From an uncultured Bacteroidales bacterium (lineage in GTDB: Bacteria; Bacteroidota; Bacteroidia; Bacteroidales; UBA932): a DNA stretch of 64,000 nt. Both the position numbers and the translations under genes were made by a program. This document shows positions 28,644 to 37,597 of this stretch, piece after piece (position 1 is the first letter of the stretch; every line of letters begins with the position of its first letter). The notes beneath the pieces are model-generated. The model did not search any database and was not told the DNA's origin. It saw only the letters and a program-made list of their open reading frames with translations. Location: NCBI GenBank assembly GCA_944322815.1, contig CALUQB010000006.1, positions 26,394-90,393 on the forward strand, given 5' to 3'.

Positions 28644-31600
28644 ATGAAAAAGATATTTTCAATATTGTCCGCAGGACTTTCGGCAGTCGCCCTTTCGGCT
28701 TTGGCAACGGGCTGTGTCGAAGAAGTCCCTGAAGTGATCGAGGAGCTCGAACTTGCGAACGTGCTCACTCCAAGCAGCACTTCGGCTGTGGTGGATGCAT
28801 CTACGGGAACGACGGTGAATTTCACCTGGACAAACTCGAATGCAGCCAACTATCATCTTGAAGTCTATGCTTTCGATCTGGATGCCGCCCCTGCATCAGC
28901 CGCAGAAATCACTGATGATGTCCTCGCCGGAATGACTCCGGTGGTGGATACTGATGTAGCCCCGTCTGAGAGCGGAAGCTCTACCAGTTACAGGGCTGAA
29001 GGTCTGGAGCCGGAGATGAGCTACTATGCCCGTGTCTGCGCACAGTCGAGTGCCGACCCTGACGCCAAGACTGCAGGTGACTCAAAATGGGCTGTCTTCC
29101 CTTATCCTATCGATACGTACAGCGTGATGGACCAGCTCCCGTCTTTCAGTGTCAAGGAAAGGACTTCCACTTCCATTTCAGTACAGTGGACTGTCGAAGA
29201 CGGTGACGAATACGGTGTGAACCAGCTCAGGGTGTCTCCTCATCCTACCGATGCGGCTCAGGCGTTTCTTCAGGTCCCGGTAGAGAGCGGAGCTGTCGAA
29301 GCTACGGTCGAAGGCCTGAATCCTTCGGAGAAATACACTGTAGCCCTTCATTACAACAGTGCCAACCGCGGCCAGATGTTCGTCTGGACTACACCGGACT
29401 GGACAGGAGTAGCGGAAGCTGCAGATACTGCCACTTTGAAACAGTTCCTGCGTGATGCCGGCCAGAACGAAGATCCTTCTTCTCCTCTCAGAATCAAACT
29501 GACCAACAGGGAAGTTCCGTATGATCTTGGTACGGTCGATGTCCTCGGACCTGTGGAAATCCTCGGAGAGCAGAGCGTGGATGGAGCCAGCCCTGTAGTG
29601 ATCGGCAAGCTGAAACTTCTGCCGGCCCAGACTGACTATAAATATTCAGCTACGGACGGTACTCCTTCCACGATACCTGCCACTGTAGGAGCTACCTATC
29701 TGAGAGTCGAGGCCATAGAGTTCGACGGTGATTCCTATGCACAGGAAAAACCTCTGCAGGTCGACGGTGATTTCCCTGCAGAAAGTCCGCTTTCGATTTA
29801 TGTCGTCAACTGTGATATTCACGGGTACAAGCACGGTATTTTCTATGATAATTCAAAGGTAGCTACTTATACCACTATAACCATTGAAAATTCCATGATT
29901 TCAGACATCCTTGGAGACGGAGGTGACGGATTCGACATCAGGGCGGAAAGTACCGTCAACAATGTCACCATGAGGAACAACACGCTTTCAAACGGTATGA
30001 GATCGTTTATCCGTATTGACAAGGGTACGCTCGGTTCTCTCGTTTTCGAGAACAATACCGTGAACAACATCTGCAGTTTCGACAACAGCAACAACAAGGG
30101 TCTCTTCAATATACGAGCTGCGCTTTCAGGCGCTTTCCAGATCAAGAAGAACCTGTTCCTGAATCTGACCGGCGTTCCTGCCAGAACAGTAATGTTCCCG
30201 GCCCAGGCTGCCGCATTCCCTACCGAAGTGTCTGGGAACTACTATTACAATCTTGCGGATACATTCTTCTATGATAAGGAAGTGGATAAATGTCCGTCTT
30301 CTGATGAATTCCCGGAAAGTAGTGCAGTCGCAGGCGGCGGTGCTGTTCTGACTGCAGATCCTTGCGAGAACAGTGTCAGGGGCATATTCAATGTCACCGA
30401 TGCTGCGGTTCTGGCAGCACAGGCCGGTGACCCGAGATGGCTCGTGGCTTACGTTCCTGAACCTATGGCAGATCTGGTACCTGTAGAGTACGGTTACAAA
30501 TGGAACCTTACGGACAAGAGTGCGTTCGGCCAGAGTGTCGATGCTACTTCCGTGATCAACAATCTCAAGTTCATCATCGATGAGAACCCTGTGAATATCC
30601 TCGACAACGGTATGGAATTCACCGCGGAGGCTGCCCTCCAGTATGGCGGCGTGCCTACTGACTGTGCCATTTCATTCATGGTCAGCGGACCTGGTTCCAT
30701 CTTCGCTTCTACTGCCCTGTCATCTTCCGGTTCATCCAATGATCATCTGACCGTGGCTCTCGGAGATGCAGAAGGAAACGGTGCTGAAGTCGTAGGTGCA
30801 GTATATGCAGGTGCGACGAACCAGAAGCTTGTGTTCGAAGATATTCCTGCCGGAGAAAACAGACTCGTCTATGTCTATGCATGCGGTCCTGTCGTACTCA
30901 CGGCTATGGAATGGTCGGATGATGTGAACACCGGAAGTTCCGCCCTCAAGGATCCTGAGGTGACTGCAGATGTTTCCACAGCCGGAGCACTCAAACTTTC
31001 ATGGCCTGCAGTGGAGAATGCCGGAAGCTATATCATCAGTTTCGGTTCGAAGGAGGCGGATGCGGAATATGCTGAAGATGAATATACGGTGACTGCCACT
31101 TCACCTGAGTACACATGGGAGAACTTCCCGAGCGGTACATACACCGTGAACGTGCAGGCAGTTCCTGCAGAACCTGACAAGTTCGACAACTCTATGATCG
31201 TCGGCACTTCCGTCACTGTCGCCGCTCCTGCACTCACGAACATGACGAGCGGAACCCTTACTCAGGACGATTTCAGGTTCATTTCAGCGGTAGTGGGTAC
31301 TGACAAGCTTGCAAAGGGACATGTCATCACTTACAAGAATTTCATGTTCACTGAAAACAAGGGTGACAAGGTCTCGTTCGGAGTAGATTCCAATTTCGGC
31401 GCATATTACAGCACCGGAGGCTCAAGTTCAGTCAAGGCTGATGCGGCTGAGGCATCCCAGACTATCAGATTCCTCGCAGCCGGGGCCGGGAAGCTGACAG
31501 TCGTTGCCACTTCTACATCTACGTTTGATCCTGAAAAGCCGCGGAGGGTAAGTTATGGTATAAACGGTACCAAGAGCGATGTCCTTTATGAGGTTCCTGG

Positions 31601-32282
31601 CAAACCTTCCGGAGCTTTGGATCCTGAGACTTCGACATTCTCATTTGATATCAGCGCAGCTGCCGGTGATGCGATAGACATCTATGGCGATGCCAATATC
31701 TATGTCATGAATGTTACGTGGGAACCTTCCGGCCAGCTTCCTCCTGTAGCCGGTCTGACTCCGGTCACTGAGGCAATGACATGGGGCGGTGACGTATGGG
31801 GCAAGTTTTATGAACTCCGTACAGATCAGTCAATCGGTTATGGAAAAGACTTTGCAATTGCAGAAAATTCGGCAGTCATAGATAACCTGATGATTTATGC
31901 CGGTGGTGAAGAATTCCGTGTCGCTGAGGGAAACGAGTATATCCAGCTGACTGCAAAAAGTTTTGATGAAGGCGCAGATCCGGCGACTTATGATAAGAGT
32001 TTCTTCCGGTTCAGAGCAAGCGGAAACGGCACCTTGACTGTTTCAGCCAGAGCTACAAACGGCAGCGGACAGCCTGAACGCAATATATATGTGGCTGTTG
32101 GCGGTTCTGCTGATGAAGTTACTGTAGGAACAGTTCAGGAAGGTGTGTACAATGCAGGAAGTTTTACCAAACTGGATCAAAGCTTTACCTGGAATATTAC
32201 TGCCAATAACGGAGATTCCATTACAATATTTGCAAATAACGCTTTGCGAATAGGTGAAGTCACCTGGACTCCTGCAGAGTAA
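28644..32282 (+). CDS. Large DUF4957/DUF5123-type surface lipoprotein
   Basis: The 1212-residue protein has a lipoprotein signal (LSALATGC, Cys24). Two FN3-like domains (about 35-130 and 155-250) precede a beta-helix region at about 260-610 that resembles the DUF4957/DUF5123 pair (VNCDIHGYKHGIFYDNSKV, then DIRAESTVNNVTMRNNTL). Such proteins recur beside SusCD in pectin loci and are presumed glycan-binding, since the acid residues of a lyase are not evident. The C-terminal third has another FN3-like domain and two similar beta-sandwich modules (IRFLAAGAGKLTVVA and FRFRASGNGTLTVSA). The last 500 bp read more AT-rich than the rest, hinting that the final module has another origin. A strong terminator follows at 32341. 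Confidence 0.82.
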   Translation: MKKIFSILSAGLSAVALSALATGCVEEVPEVIEELELANVLTPSSTSAVVDASTGTTVNFTWTNSNAANYHLEVYAFDLDAAPASAAEITDDVLAGMTPVVDTDVAPSESGSSTSYRAEGLEPEMSYYARVCAQSSADPDAKTAGDSKWAVFPYPIDTYSVMDQLPSFSVKERTSTSISVQWTVEDGDEYGVNQLRVSPHPTDAAQAFLQVPVESGAVEATVEGLNPSEKYTVALHYNSANRGQMFVWTTPDWTGVAEAADTATLKQFLRDAGQNEDPSSPLRIKLTNREVPYDLGTVDVLGPVEILGEQSVDGASPVVIGKLKLLPAQTDYKYSATDGTPSTIPATVGATYLRVEAIEFDGDSYAQEKPLQVDGDFPAESPLSIYVVNCDIHGYKHGIFYDNSKVATYTTITIENSMISDILGDGGDGFDIRAESTVNNVTMRNNTLSNGMRSFIRIDKGTLGSLVFENNTVNNICSFDNSNNKGLFNIRAALSGAFQIKKNLFLNLTGVPARTVMFPAQAAAFPTEVSGNYYYNLADTFFYDKEVDKCPSSDEFPESSAVAGGGAVLTADPCENSVRGIFNVTDAAVLAAQAGDPRWLVAYVPEPMADLVPVEYGYKWNLTDKSAFGQSVDATSVINNLKFIIDENPVNILDNGMEFTAEAALQYGGVPTDCAISFMVSGPGSIFASTALSSSGSSNDHLTVALGDAEGNGAEVVGAVYAGATNQKLVFEDIPAGENRLVYVYACGPVVLTAMEWSDDVNTGSSALKDPEVTADVSTAGALKLSWPAVENAGSYIISFGSKEADAEYAEDEYTVTATSPEYTWENFPSGTYTVNVQAVPAEPDKFDNSMIVGTSVTVAAPALTNMTSGTLTQDDFRFISAVVGTDKLAKGHVITYKNFMFTENKGDKVSFGVDSNFGAYYSTGGSSSVKADAAEASQTIRFLAAGAGKLTVVATSTSTFDPEKPRRVSYGINGTKSDVLYEVPGKPSGALDPETSTFSFDISAAAGDAIDIYGDANIYVMNVTWEPSGQLPPVAGLTPVTEAMTWGGDVWGKFYELRTDQSIGYGKDFAIAENSAVIDNLMIYAGGEEFRVAEGNEYIQLTAKSFDEGADPATYDKSFFRFRASGNGTLTVSARATNGSGQPERNIYVAVGGSADEVTVGTVQEGVYNAGSFTKLDQSFTWNITANNGDSITIFANNALRIGEVTWTPAE

Positions 32283-32340
32283 TCACCGATGGTACATCAG
32301 CCAGATTTACTATAACCTGATTTATCTATTCATTATTGTT

Positions 32341-32370
32341 CGGCCGGGCCTCTCGCCCGGCCGTCCTTTT
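32341..32370 (+). terminator. Terminator of the pectin locus
   Basis: CGGCCGGGC (32341-32349) pairs perfectly with GCCCGGCCG (32355-32363) around a 5-base loop, followed by TCCTTTTT. This is a strong intrinsic terminator closing the susC-susD-DUF4957 transcript. Confidence 0.85.
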
Positions 32371-32419
32371 TCATCCTTTCAATCCTTGCTCCGGATTCCT
32401 GATCCGCAATCCAATCATC

Positions 32420-32546
32420 GCAGGACTAACCACGTTTCCACCCCTAATCGGCCTTAGTCAGACTCTACCCTGCAAGACTAACTGCGTTTTCGCCGCCAGG
32501 TGGCGTTGGTCCGGTATTCCTTGTTGCCAGTCTGGCCTTCCAGACG
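32420..32546. repeat. Two related repeats upstream of the RhuM-type gene (A and B)
   Basis: GCAGGACTAAC at 32420-32430 and GCAAGACTAAC at 32472-32482 start two related units 52 bp apart. Each can fold through GACTAA with TTAGTC or a relaxed form of it. Unit B continues with a 75-bp stretch similar to a third unit at 33478-33542, beyond the RhuM-type gene. This accounts for the 330-bp gap before that gene. Just after unit B lies a palindrome ATTAAACGTTTAAT (32549-32562). Confidence 0.65.
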
Positions 32547-32612
32547 AAATTAAACGTTTAATCTTTGGAAAGCTGGAGTGAATTTCAGAACTTTGAAGAA
32601 AACCAATTCAAT

Positions 32613-33440
32613 ATGGAGGAACGAGGGGAGATCGTAATGTATCAGCCGGATTCGGAGGTGAAGCTTGAAGTCAGACTCGAAGATGAAACCGTATGGCTGA
32701 ATAGACAGCAGATGTCAGTTCTTTTTGACCGTGACGTAAAGACCATCGGCAAGCATGTACAGAATGCTTTGAAAGAGGAGTTGTCAGGTATTTCAGTTGT
32801 CGCAAATTTTGCGACAACTGCGGCTGACGGCAAAATATATAAAGTCCAATATTACAATTTAGATGTGATCTTGTCTGTCGGCTATCGTGTAAAATCTTAT
32901 AGAGGTGTTGAGTTCAGACGCTGGGCAAGTAAAATTTTGAAAGAGTATCTGCTGAAGGGTTACTCAGTGAATCAGCGGTTGACACAACTGGAGAAACGGG
33001 TGTCCGATACCGAAGAAAAAATCGATTTCTTTGTGCGCACCTCATTGCCACCAGTCGAAGGCATTTTCTACGACGGGCAGATCTTCGATGCCTATAAGTT
33101 CGCTTCAGATCTGATAAAGTCGGCCCGGAAGTCCATTCTTCTGATAGACAATTATGTCGACGAGTCCGTTCTTCTGATGCTCGGAAAGCGTGCGCCTGGC
33201 GTGACCGCAGAAATCTATACTCAGTCGATAAGCCGTCGGCTTAGACAGGATCTGGAAAAGTACAACAGTCAATATGAGCCGATAGAAATCCGTGTCTATA
33301 AAAACAGCCACGACCGCTTTCTGATTATAGACGGCGCGGACGTATATCACATAGGCGCCTCACTGAAAGACCTCGGCAAGAAAATGTTTGCCTTCTCGAA
33401 ACTTGCCATCCCTGCCTCATCCATTACCGGGTTTCTTTAA
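32613..33440 (+). CDS. RhuM-family protein with PLD-like C-terminal region
   Basis: I place the start at ATG 32613 (275 residues, MEERGEIVMYQP), since homologues begin this way. A GA-rich Shine-Dalgarno-like run also precedes ATG 32637. Residues about 1-125 match the RhuM domain (VRLEDETVWLNRQQMSVLFD, then VQYYNLDVILSVGYRVKS and FRRWASKILKEYLLKGY). A short coiled coil follows (QRLTQLEKRVSDTEEK). The last ~130 residues resemble a phospholipase D-like nuclease half with HDRFLIIDGADVYHIGASLKDLGKK. RhuM was named as a Salmonella pathogenicity-island gene, and such proteins are common on mobile elements. Their function is unclear. Related repeats lie on both sides. Confidence 0.82.
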   Translation: MEERGEIVMYQPDSEVKLEVRLEDETVWLNRQQMSVLFDRDVKTIGKHVQNALKEELSGISVVANFATTAADGKIYKVQYYNLDVILSVGYRVKSYRGVEFRRWASKILKEYLLKGYSVNQRLTQLEKRVSDTEEKIDFFVRTSLPPVEGIFYDGQIFDAYKFASDLIKSARKSILLIDNYVDESVLLMLGKRAPGVTAEIYTQSISRRLRQDLEKYNSQYEPIEIRVYKNSHDRFLIIDGADVYHIGASLKDLGKKMFAFSKLAIPASSITGFL

Positions 33441-33477
33441 TGATCCGTTCAAACTGATTGTAGTTCTGCATTTCCTC

Positions 33478-33542
33478 GCAGGACTAACTGCGTTTTGCCC
33501 AGTACCGGTTTTAGTCCGACATTCCGCTTGATAGTCTGGAAT
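33478..33542. repeat. Related repeat downstream of the RhuM-type gene (C)
   Basis: It begins GCAGGACTAACTGCGTTTT and continues with a segment similar to unit B (32472-32546). The units are direct repeats bracketing the RhuM-type gene. GGACTAA and TTAGTCC within it can form a hairpin. Confidence 0.65.
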
Positions 33543-33561
33543 TGAGCTTTTATCAAAAATA

Positions 33562-33601
33562 TTGCAGGATACTCAAAATAACATTTCTGAGTATCCTGCA
33601 A
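33562..33601. terminator. Convergent terminator hairpin
   Basis: TTGCAGGATACTCA (33562-33575) is the exact complement of 33588-33601, with a 12-base loop. It lies between the RhuM-type gene and the converging acyl-CoA dehydrogenase gene and probably serves both. Confidence 0.65.
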
Positions 33602-33658
33602 CAATATTGGCGTGAGCCATCAAACCATCACCTTATTTGGCGATGCGACAGCACGTTG

Positions 33659-35365
33659 TTATTTGCGGTAGCAGGCCTGGTCATCCTTGTTGAAGTTCGC
33701 GATGAAGGCGTTGTGCTTCTCAACTTCGGCCTCGGCGTAGTTCAGGTAAACCTTGGCGGACTCGGTAAACATTTCCGGAGCACGGGTCGCATCCTGGATG
33801 ATCAGGTGTGACATTACGCACACTGCAGCCATTTCGTAGAGACGGCGTGCCATCAGGTCAAGGAATTCCTGGTCAGCGGCATCCTTCACCAGATTCGTGC
33901 AAGCCTCGAACTTGTCAGCCATGACTTTCACACGCTCCAGCAGAGGCTTCATCTCCTCTGAACAAGCCACCTGCTCGTAGTCGCGCAACGTAGCCAGATA
34001 TGAACCGTTCGTCACATAGCGGATGGCAGCCACTGTCTGCAGCTGTGTAGTACCCTCATAAATACTGGTGATACGTGCATCGCGATAGATACGCTGGCAG
34101 GCATATTCCAACATGAAGCCGCTTCCTCCATGCACCTGGATGCAGTCGTATGCATTCTGGTTCGCATACTCTGAGTTCATACCCTTGGCCAGCGGAGTGA
34201 AAGCGTCAGCCAGCCTTGCGTATTTCTTCTGCTCCTGTCTTTCTTCCGGAGTCAGTTTGCGCTCGCGTGCGATGTCGTCCAGAGCCTTGTAGATGTCCAC
34301 ATAGCGCGAAGTCTGGTACAACAGGGCGCGGCCGGCATCCAGTTTGGCCTTGATGGTGGACAGCATGTCATACACTGCAGGGAACTCGATGATGGCCTTG
34401 CCGAACTGCTTGCGGTCCTTTGCGTATGCCAGAGCCTCGTTGTATGCAGCCTGGCTCAGGCCCACACTCTGCGCGGCAATACCCAGACGCGCTCCGTTCA
34501 TCAGCGCCATCACATATTTGATGAGACCCAGACGGCGCTCTCCGCAAAGCTCTGCTTTCGCGTTCTTGAACACCAGTTCGCATGTAGGGGAGCCGTGGAT
34601 ACCGAGCTTGTTCTCGATACGGCGCACATTCACGCCGCCGTCCCTCTTGTCATAGATGAACATGGACAAGCCTCGTCCGTCATGAGTGCCCTCCTCTGAA
34701 CGCGCCAGAACCAGATGCAGGTCTGCATCACCGTTGGTGATGAAACGTTTTACACCGTTCAGTCTCCAACAGTTCTCCGCCTCATCGAATGTAGCCTTGA
34801 GCATTACGCTCTGCAGGTCGGAGCCGGCATCAGGCTCGGTCAGGTCCATGGACATGGTCTCGCCTGCGCAGATACGCGGGATGAAACGGCTGTGCTGGTC
34901 CTCGTTTCCGAATTCGTAGAGAGTCTCGATGCAGTCCTGGAGCGACCAGATATTGCTGAAGCCGGCATCGGCTGAAGCCACGATCTCGGCACACATGGTG
35001 TAAGGCGTGATAGGGAAGTTCAGACCTCCGAAGCGGCGCGGCATGGTCATGCCGTTCAGCCCGGCCTTCACCATGGCATCCATGTTTACCTTGGTGCCGC
35101 TGGCATATTCCACACGTCCGTTTGCGCAGTGAGGGCCTTCGAGATCCACACTTTCCGCATTGGCGGCTATGACCTCTCCGGTGATCTCTCCTGTGATTTC
35201 CAGGACCTTGTCATAAGAATCGATGGCATCTGCATAGTCCTGCGGTGCATAGTCGAACTCATTCTTGTCCCTGTAGTTCCGCTCCTTGAGCTCGCAGATG
35301 CGCTCCATCATCGGATTGTTCAGATGATAGCGCAGTTCAGGGTGTTCTGTATAGAAATTTGCCAT
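33659..35365 (-). CDS. Acyl-CoA dehydrogenase
   Basis: The 568-residue flavoprotein oxidises acyl-CoA thioesters to enoyl-CoA and passes electrons to the ETF encoded just upstream. Family blocks are clear: MDLTEPDAGSDLQSVMLKA for flavin and substrate binding, GVKRFITNGDADLHLVLAR, GIAAQSVGLSQAAYNEALAYAKDRKQFG, and RIYRDARITSIYEGTTQLQ with the presumed catalytic Glu. It is longer than classical acyl-CoA dehydrogenases (about 380-400) and has N- and C-terminal extensions typical of larger bacterial forms. It is last in the operon etfB-etfA-acyl-CoA dehydrogenase, starting one base after etfA ends. The chain length of the substrate cannot be inferred. Confidence 0.94.
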   Translation of the reverse strand: MANFYTEHPELRYHLNNPMMERICELKERNYRDKNEFDYAPQDYADAIDSYDKVLEITGEITGEVIAANAESVDLEGPHCANGRVEYASGTKVNMDAMVKAGLNGMTMPRRFGGLNFPITPYTMCAEIVASADAGFSNIWSLQDCIETLYEFGNEDQHSRFIPRICAGETMSMDLTEPDAGSDLQSVMLKATFDEAENCWRLNGVKRFITNGDADLHLVLARSEEGTHDGRGLSMFIYDKRDGGVNVRRIENKLGIHGSPTCELVFKNAKAELCGERRLGLIKYVMALMNGARLGIAAQSVGLSQAAYNEALAYAKDRKQFGKAIIEFPAVYDMLSTIKAKLDAGRALLYQTSRYVDIYKALDDIARERKLTPEERQEQKKYARLADAFTPLAKGMNSEYANQNAYDCIQVHGGSGFMLEYACQRIYRDARITSIYEGTTQLQTVAAIRYVTNGSYLATLRDYEQVACSEEMKPLLERVKVMADKFEACTNLVKDAADQEFLDLMARRLYEMAAVCVMSHLIIQDATRAPEMFTESAKVYLNYAEAEVEKHNAFIANFNKDDQACYRK

Positions 35366-35366
35366 A

Positions 35367-36386
35367 TTATTTGCTGTGTGATTTATAGTACTTGATCATC
35401 TTTGGGATTACCTCTTCTACAGTGCCGTTGATGACATAGTCGGCGATGGTGTTGATAGGAGCATTCTCGTCATTGTTTATGGAAATGATGATGCTGCTCT
35501 CCTGCATGCCGGCGATGTGCTGGATCTGTCCGCTGATACCGCAGGCAATGTAGAGTTTCGGACGTACGGTCACGCCTGTCTGGCCGATCTGTCTGTCATG
35601 GTCAGCGAATCCGGCATCCACGGCTGCACGGCTGGCTCCGACTTCCGCATGAAGTTCTTTCGCCAGTTCGAAAAGCATGTCGAAACCTTCCTTGGATCCC
35701 ATTCCGTAGCCGCCGGCCACTACGATCGATGCGCCTTTGAGATTGTGTTTGGCCTTTTCCACATGGCGGTCGATTACCTTGACCACATAGTCGGTCTCAG
35801 GTACATATTTGGCTACATCGTGGCGGATAACTTCTCCCTTGTATTCCGGATCCAGGATCTCTTTCTTCATCACGCCTTCGCGTACGGTAGCCATCTGAGG
35901 ACGGTGTTCAGGATTCACGATAGTCGCCACGATATTGCCTCCGAAGGCAGGCCTGATCTGGTAGAGCAGGTCCTTGTACACTTTCCCGGCTTTCTTGTCC
36001 TCATGATCTCCGATTTCGAGAGCCGTACAGTCTGCGGTCAGGCCGCTGGTCAGGGCTGAAGATACGCGCGGACCGAGGTCGCGGCCGATGACAGTGGCTC
36101 CCATCAGGCAGATCTGAGGTTTTTCTTCCTTGAACAGGTTGATGAGGATGGATGAATGCGGCAGGGAAGTGTATGGGAACAGTCCCTCTGCATCGAAAAC
36201 ATGAAGCTTGTCCACACCGAAAGGCAGCACTTGCTTCTCTATGCCTTCGAGATTGTGGCCTGCGGCAATGGCTTCCAGCTGACATCCCAGCTGATTGGCC
36301 AGCTTGCGGCCCTTGGTCAGCAGTTCGAGGCTGACATCGGCAACGGTCGTGCCTTCTATTTCAAGATATACGAATACGTTGTTCAT
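35367..36386 (-). CDS. etfA: Electron transfer flavoprotein, alpha subunit
   Basis: The 339-residue protein has the ETF-alpha FAD-binding C-terminal domain: VVAGGYGMGSKEGFDMLFELA, then GASRAAVDAGFADHDRQIGQTG and LYIACGISGQIQHIAGMQ, where the FAD is held. Its N-terminal half (VYLEIEGTTVADVSLELLTKGR) is the adenine-nucleotide alpha-hydrolase-like domain that pairs with EtfB. It acts in the cytoplasm as an electron shuttle for acyl-CoA dehydrogenase. It lies between etfB (10 nt upstream) and the dehydrogenase (1 nt downstream), so all three are one operon. Confidence 0.96.
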   Translation of the reverse strand: MNNVFVYLEIEGTTVADVSLELLTKGRKLANQLGCQLEAIAAGHNLEGIEKQVLPFGVDKLHVFDAEGLFPYTSLPHSSILINLFKEEKPQICLMGATVIGRDLGPRVSSALTSGLTADCTALEIGDHEDKKAGKVYKDLLYQIRPAFGGNIVATIVNPEHRPQMATVREGVMKKEILDPEYKGEVIRHDVAKYVPETDYVVKVIDRHVEKAKHNLKGASIVVAGGYGMGSKEGFDMLFELAKELHAEVGASRAAVDAGFADHDRQIGQTGVTVRPKLYIACGISGQIQHIAGMQESSIIISINNDENAPINTIADYVINGTVEEVIPKMIKYYKSHSK

Positions 36387-36396
36387 GACTTCTCTC

Positions 36397-37290
36397 TTAT
36401 CCTATCGTATGGTTTGCTAAAAGTTCTGTAATCAGGCCTTCCACATCCTGGTCGCTGCCTGTCAGCGTCTTGCTTTCCTTTGCCTGGAAAGAAATGTTCT
36501 GGATGGTCTTCACCTTGGTAGGGGAGCCGCTCAGGCCGCACTGCTCAAGGTCTGCATTCACGTCTGCTGTGCTCCATTCGGTGATGTTCAGGTACGGACG
36601 CTCGTCATAAAGCCCGGCGTAAGGAAGCTCTGCCCCTTCTTTCGTGACGGCTGCCTTTTCCTGTGCACCCATGGCTCTCTTGTATTTCTGGACCAGCTTG
36701 GCATTCCTTGGACGGCAAGGCGCTGCACTTCCGTTGACCGTTATCACCAGCGGGAGAGGAGCTTCGACTGTCTCCACGCCGCCGTCGATATGACGCTTGA
36801 TGATAACTTTTTTCGCCTCTTCATCCACGTTGAGAATCTCCTCAGCATAAGTTACCTGCGCCAGACCCAGCTTTTCAGCTACCTGCGGACCTACCTGGGC
36901 TGTGTCTCCGTCGATAGCCTGACGTCCGCCGATGATGAGGTCATATTCTCCGATTTTCCGGATGGCTGTCGCCAATGCGTATGAGGTAGCCAGAGTGTCG
37001 GCTCCTGCAAAAGCCCTGTCAGTCAGCAGATAGCCTCCGTCAGCTCCGCGGTAAAGTCCCTCGCGGATGATTTCGGCGGCCCTGCCAGGTCCCATGGTCA
37101 GCATGGTCACGGTAGAGCCGGGATGCGTCTCTTTCAACTTCAGAGCCTGCTCCAGTGCATTCAGGTCTTCAGGGTTGAAGATAGCAGGAAGAGCCGCACG
37201 GTTTATGGTACCTTCGGCTGTCATGGCATCCTTCCCGACATTCCGTGTGTCGGGAACCTGTTTTGCCAATACTACGATTTTCAAACTCAT
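36397..37290 (-). CDS. etfB: Electron transfer flavoprotein, beta subunit
   Basis: The 297-residue protein starts MSLKIVVLAKQVPDTRNVG, the standard EtfB opening, and includes LNALEQALKLKE, YLLTDRAFAGADTLATSYALA and GGRQAIDGDTAQVGPQVAEKLG. It forms the heterodimer with EtfA that carries FAD and transfers electrons from acyl-CoA dehydrogenase. It is a little longer than classical EtfB (about 255). First gene of the minus-strand operon, with a candidate promoter at 37370-37363. Confidence 0.96.
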   Translation of the reverse strand: MSLKIVVLAKQVPDTRNVGKDAMTAEGTINRAALPAIFNPEDLNALEQALKLKETHPGSTVTMLTMGPGRAAEIIREGLYRGADGGYLLTDRAFAGADTLATSYALATAIRKIGEYDLIIGGRQAIDGDTAQVGPQVAEKLGLAQVTYAEEILNVDEEAKKVIIKRHIDGGVETVEAPLPLVITVNGSAAPCRPRNAKLVQKYKRAMGAQEKAAVTKEGAELPYAGLYDERPYLNITEWSTADVNADLEQCGLSGSPTKVKTIQNISFQAKESKTLTGSDQDVEGLITELLANHTIG

Positions 37291-37328
37291 GTTCTAAAAT
37301 TTATTTTTATGATAATAATTGTCAATTC

Positions 37329-37370
37329 ATTGTCCTCCGGACAATTTAAAATCCCAATCTTGCAAAAATA
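37329..37370 (-). promoter_or_regulatory. Candidate promoter and leader palindrome of the etf operon
   Basis: TATTTTTG reads on the minus strand at 37370-37363, matching TAnnTTTG and placing the transcript start about 60 nt before etfB. ATTGTCC (37329-37335) and GGACAAT (37339-37345) form a 7-bp palindrome in the leader. No clear -33 box is seen. The rest of the 307-bp gap up to 37597 shows nothing I recognise. Confidence 0.4.
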
Positions 37371-37597
37371 CTAAAAATTCAGAATTTAAAAAGCGCAGCG
37401 TTCCGTAAAATGGACAGGATTGCCGCATTTTTCCGTCAGAGACGATTTATTGCTGGTGATGTGTTCCGTGCTGCCGCTGCGGTATCGGTATGTCCTCCGG
37501 CAGTTTCATGGCGAAAATGCGTATGGTCCATGTGCTGTTTTGCGAGCACTGCGTTGGCAGTCATTGACTAAATTGAGCGTTTTTAACGTTTCAAATC

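Noticed and set aside
28644-32282. Catalytic pectin lyase in the DUF4957-type protein
   Set aside because: The beta-helix region lacks the acidic and basic catalytic blocks seen in the PL1 and GH28 genes of this locus, so a binding role is more likely.
32420-33542. Integron attC sites or a CRISPR array
   Set aside because: GACTAAC and its partner resemble attC core sites but break the RYYYAAC/GTTRRRY rule, no integrase is near, and the units are too few and unequal for a CRISPR.
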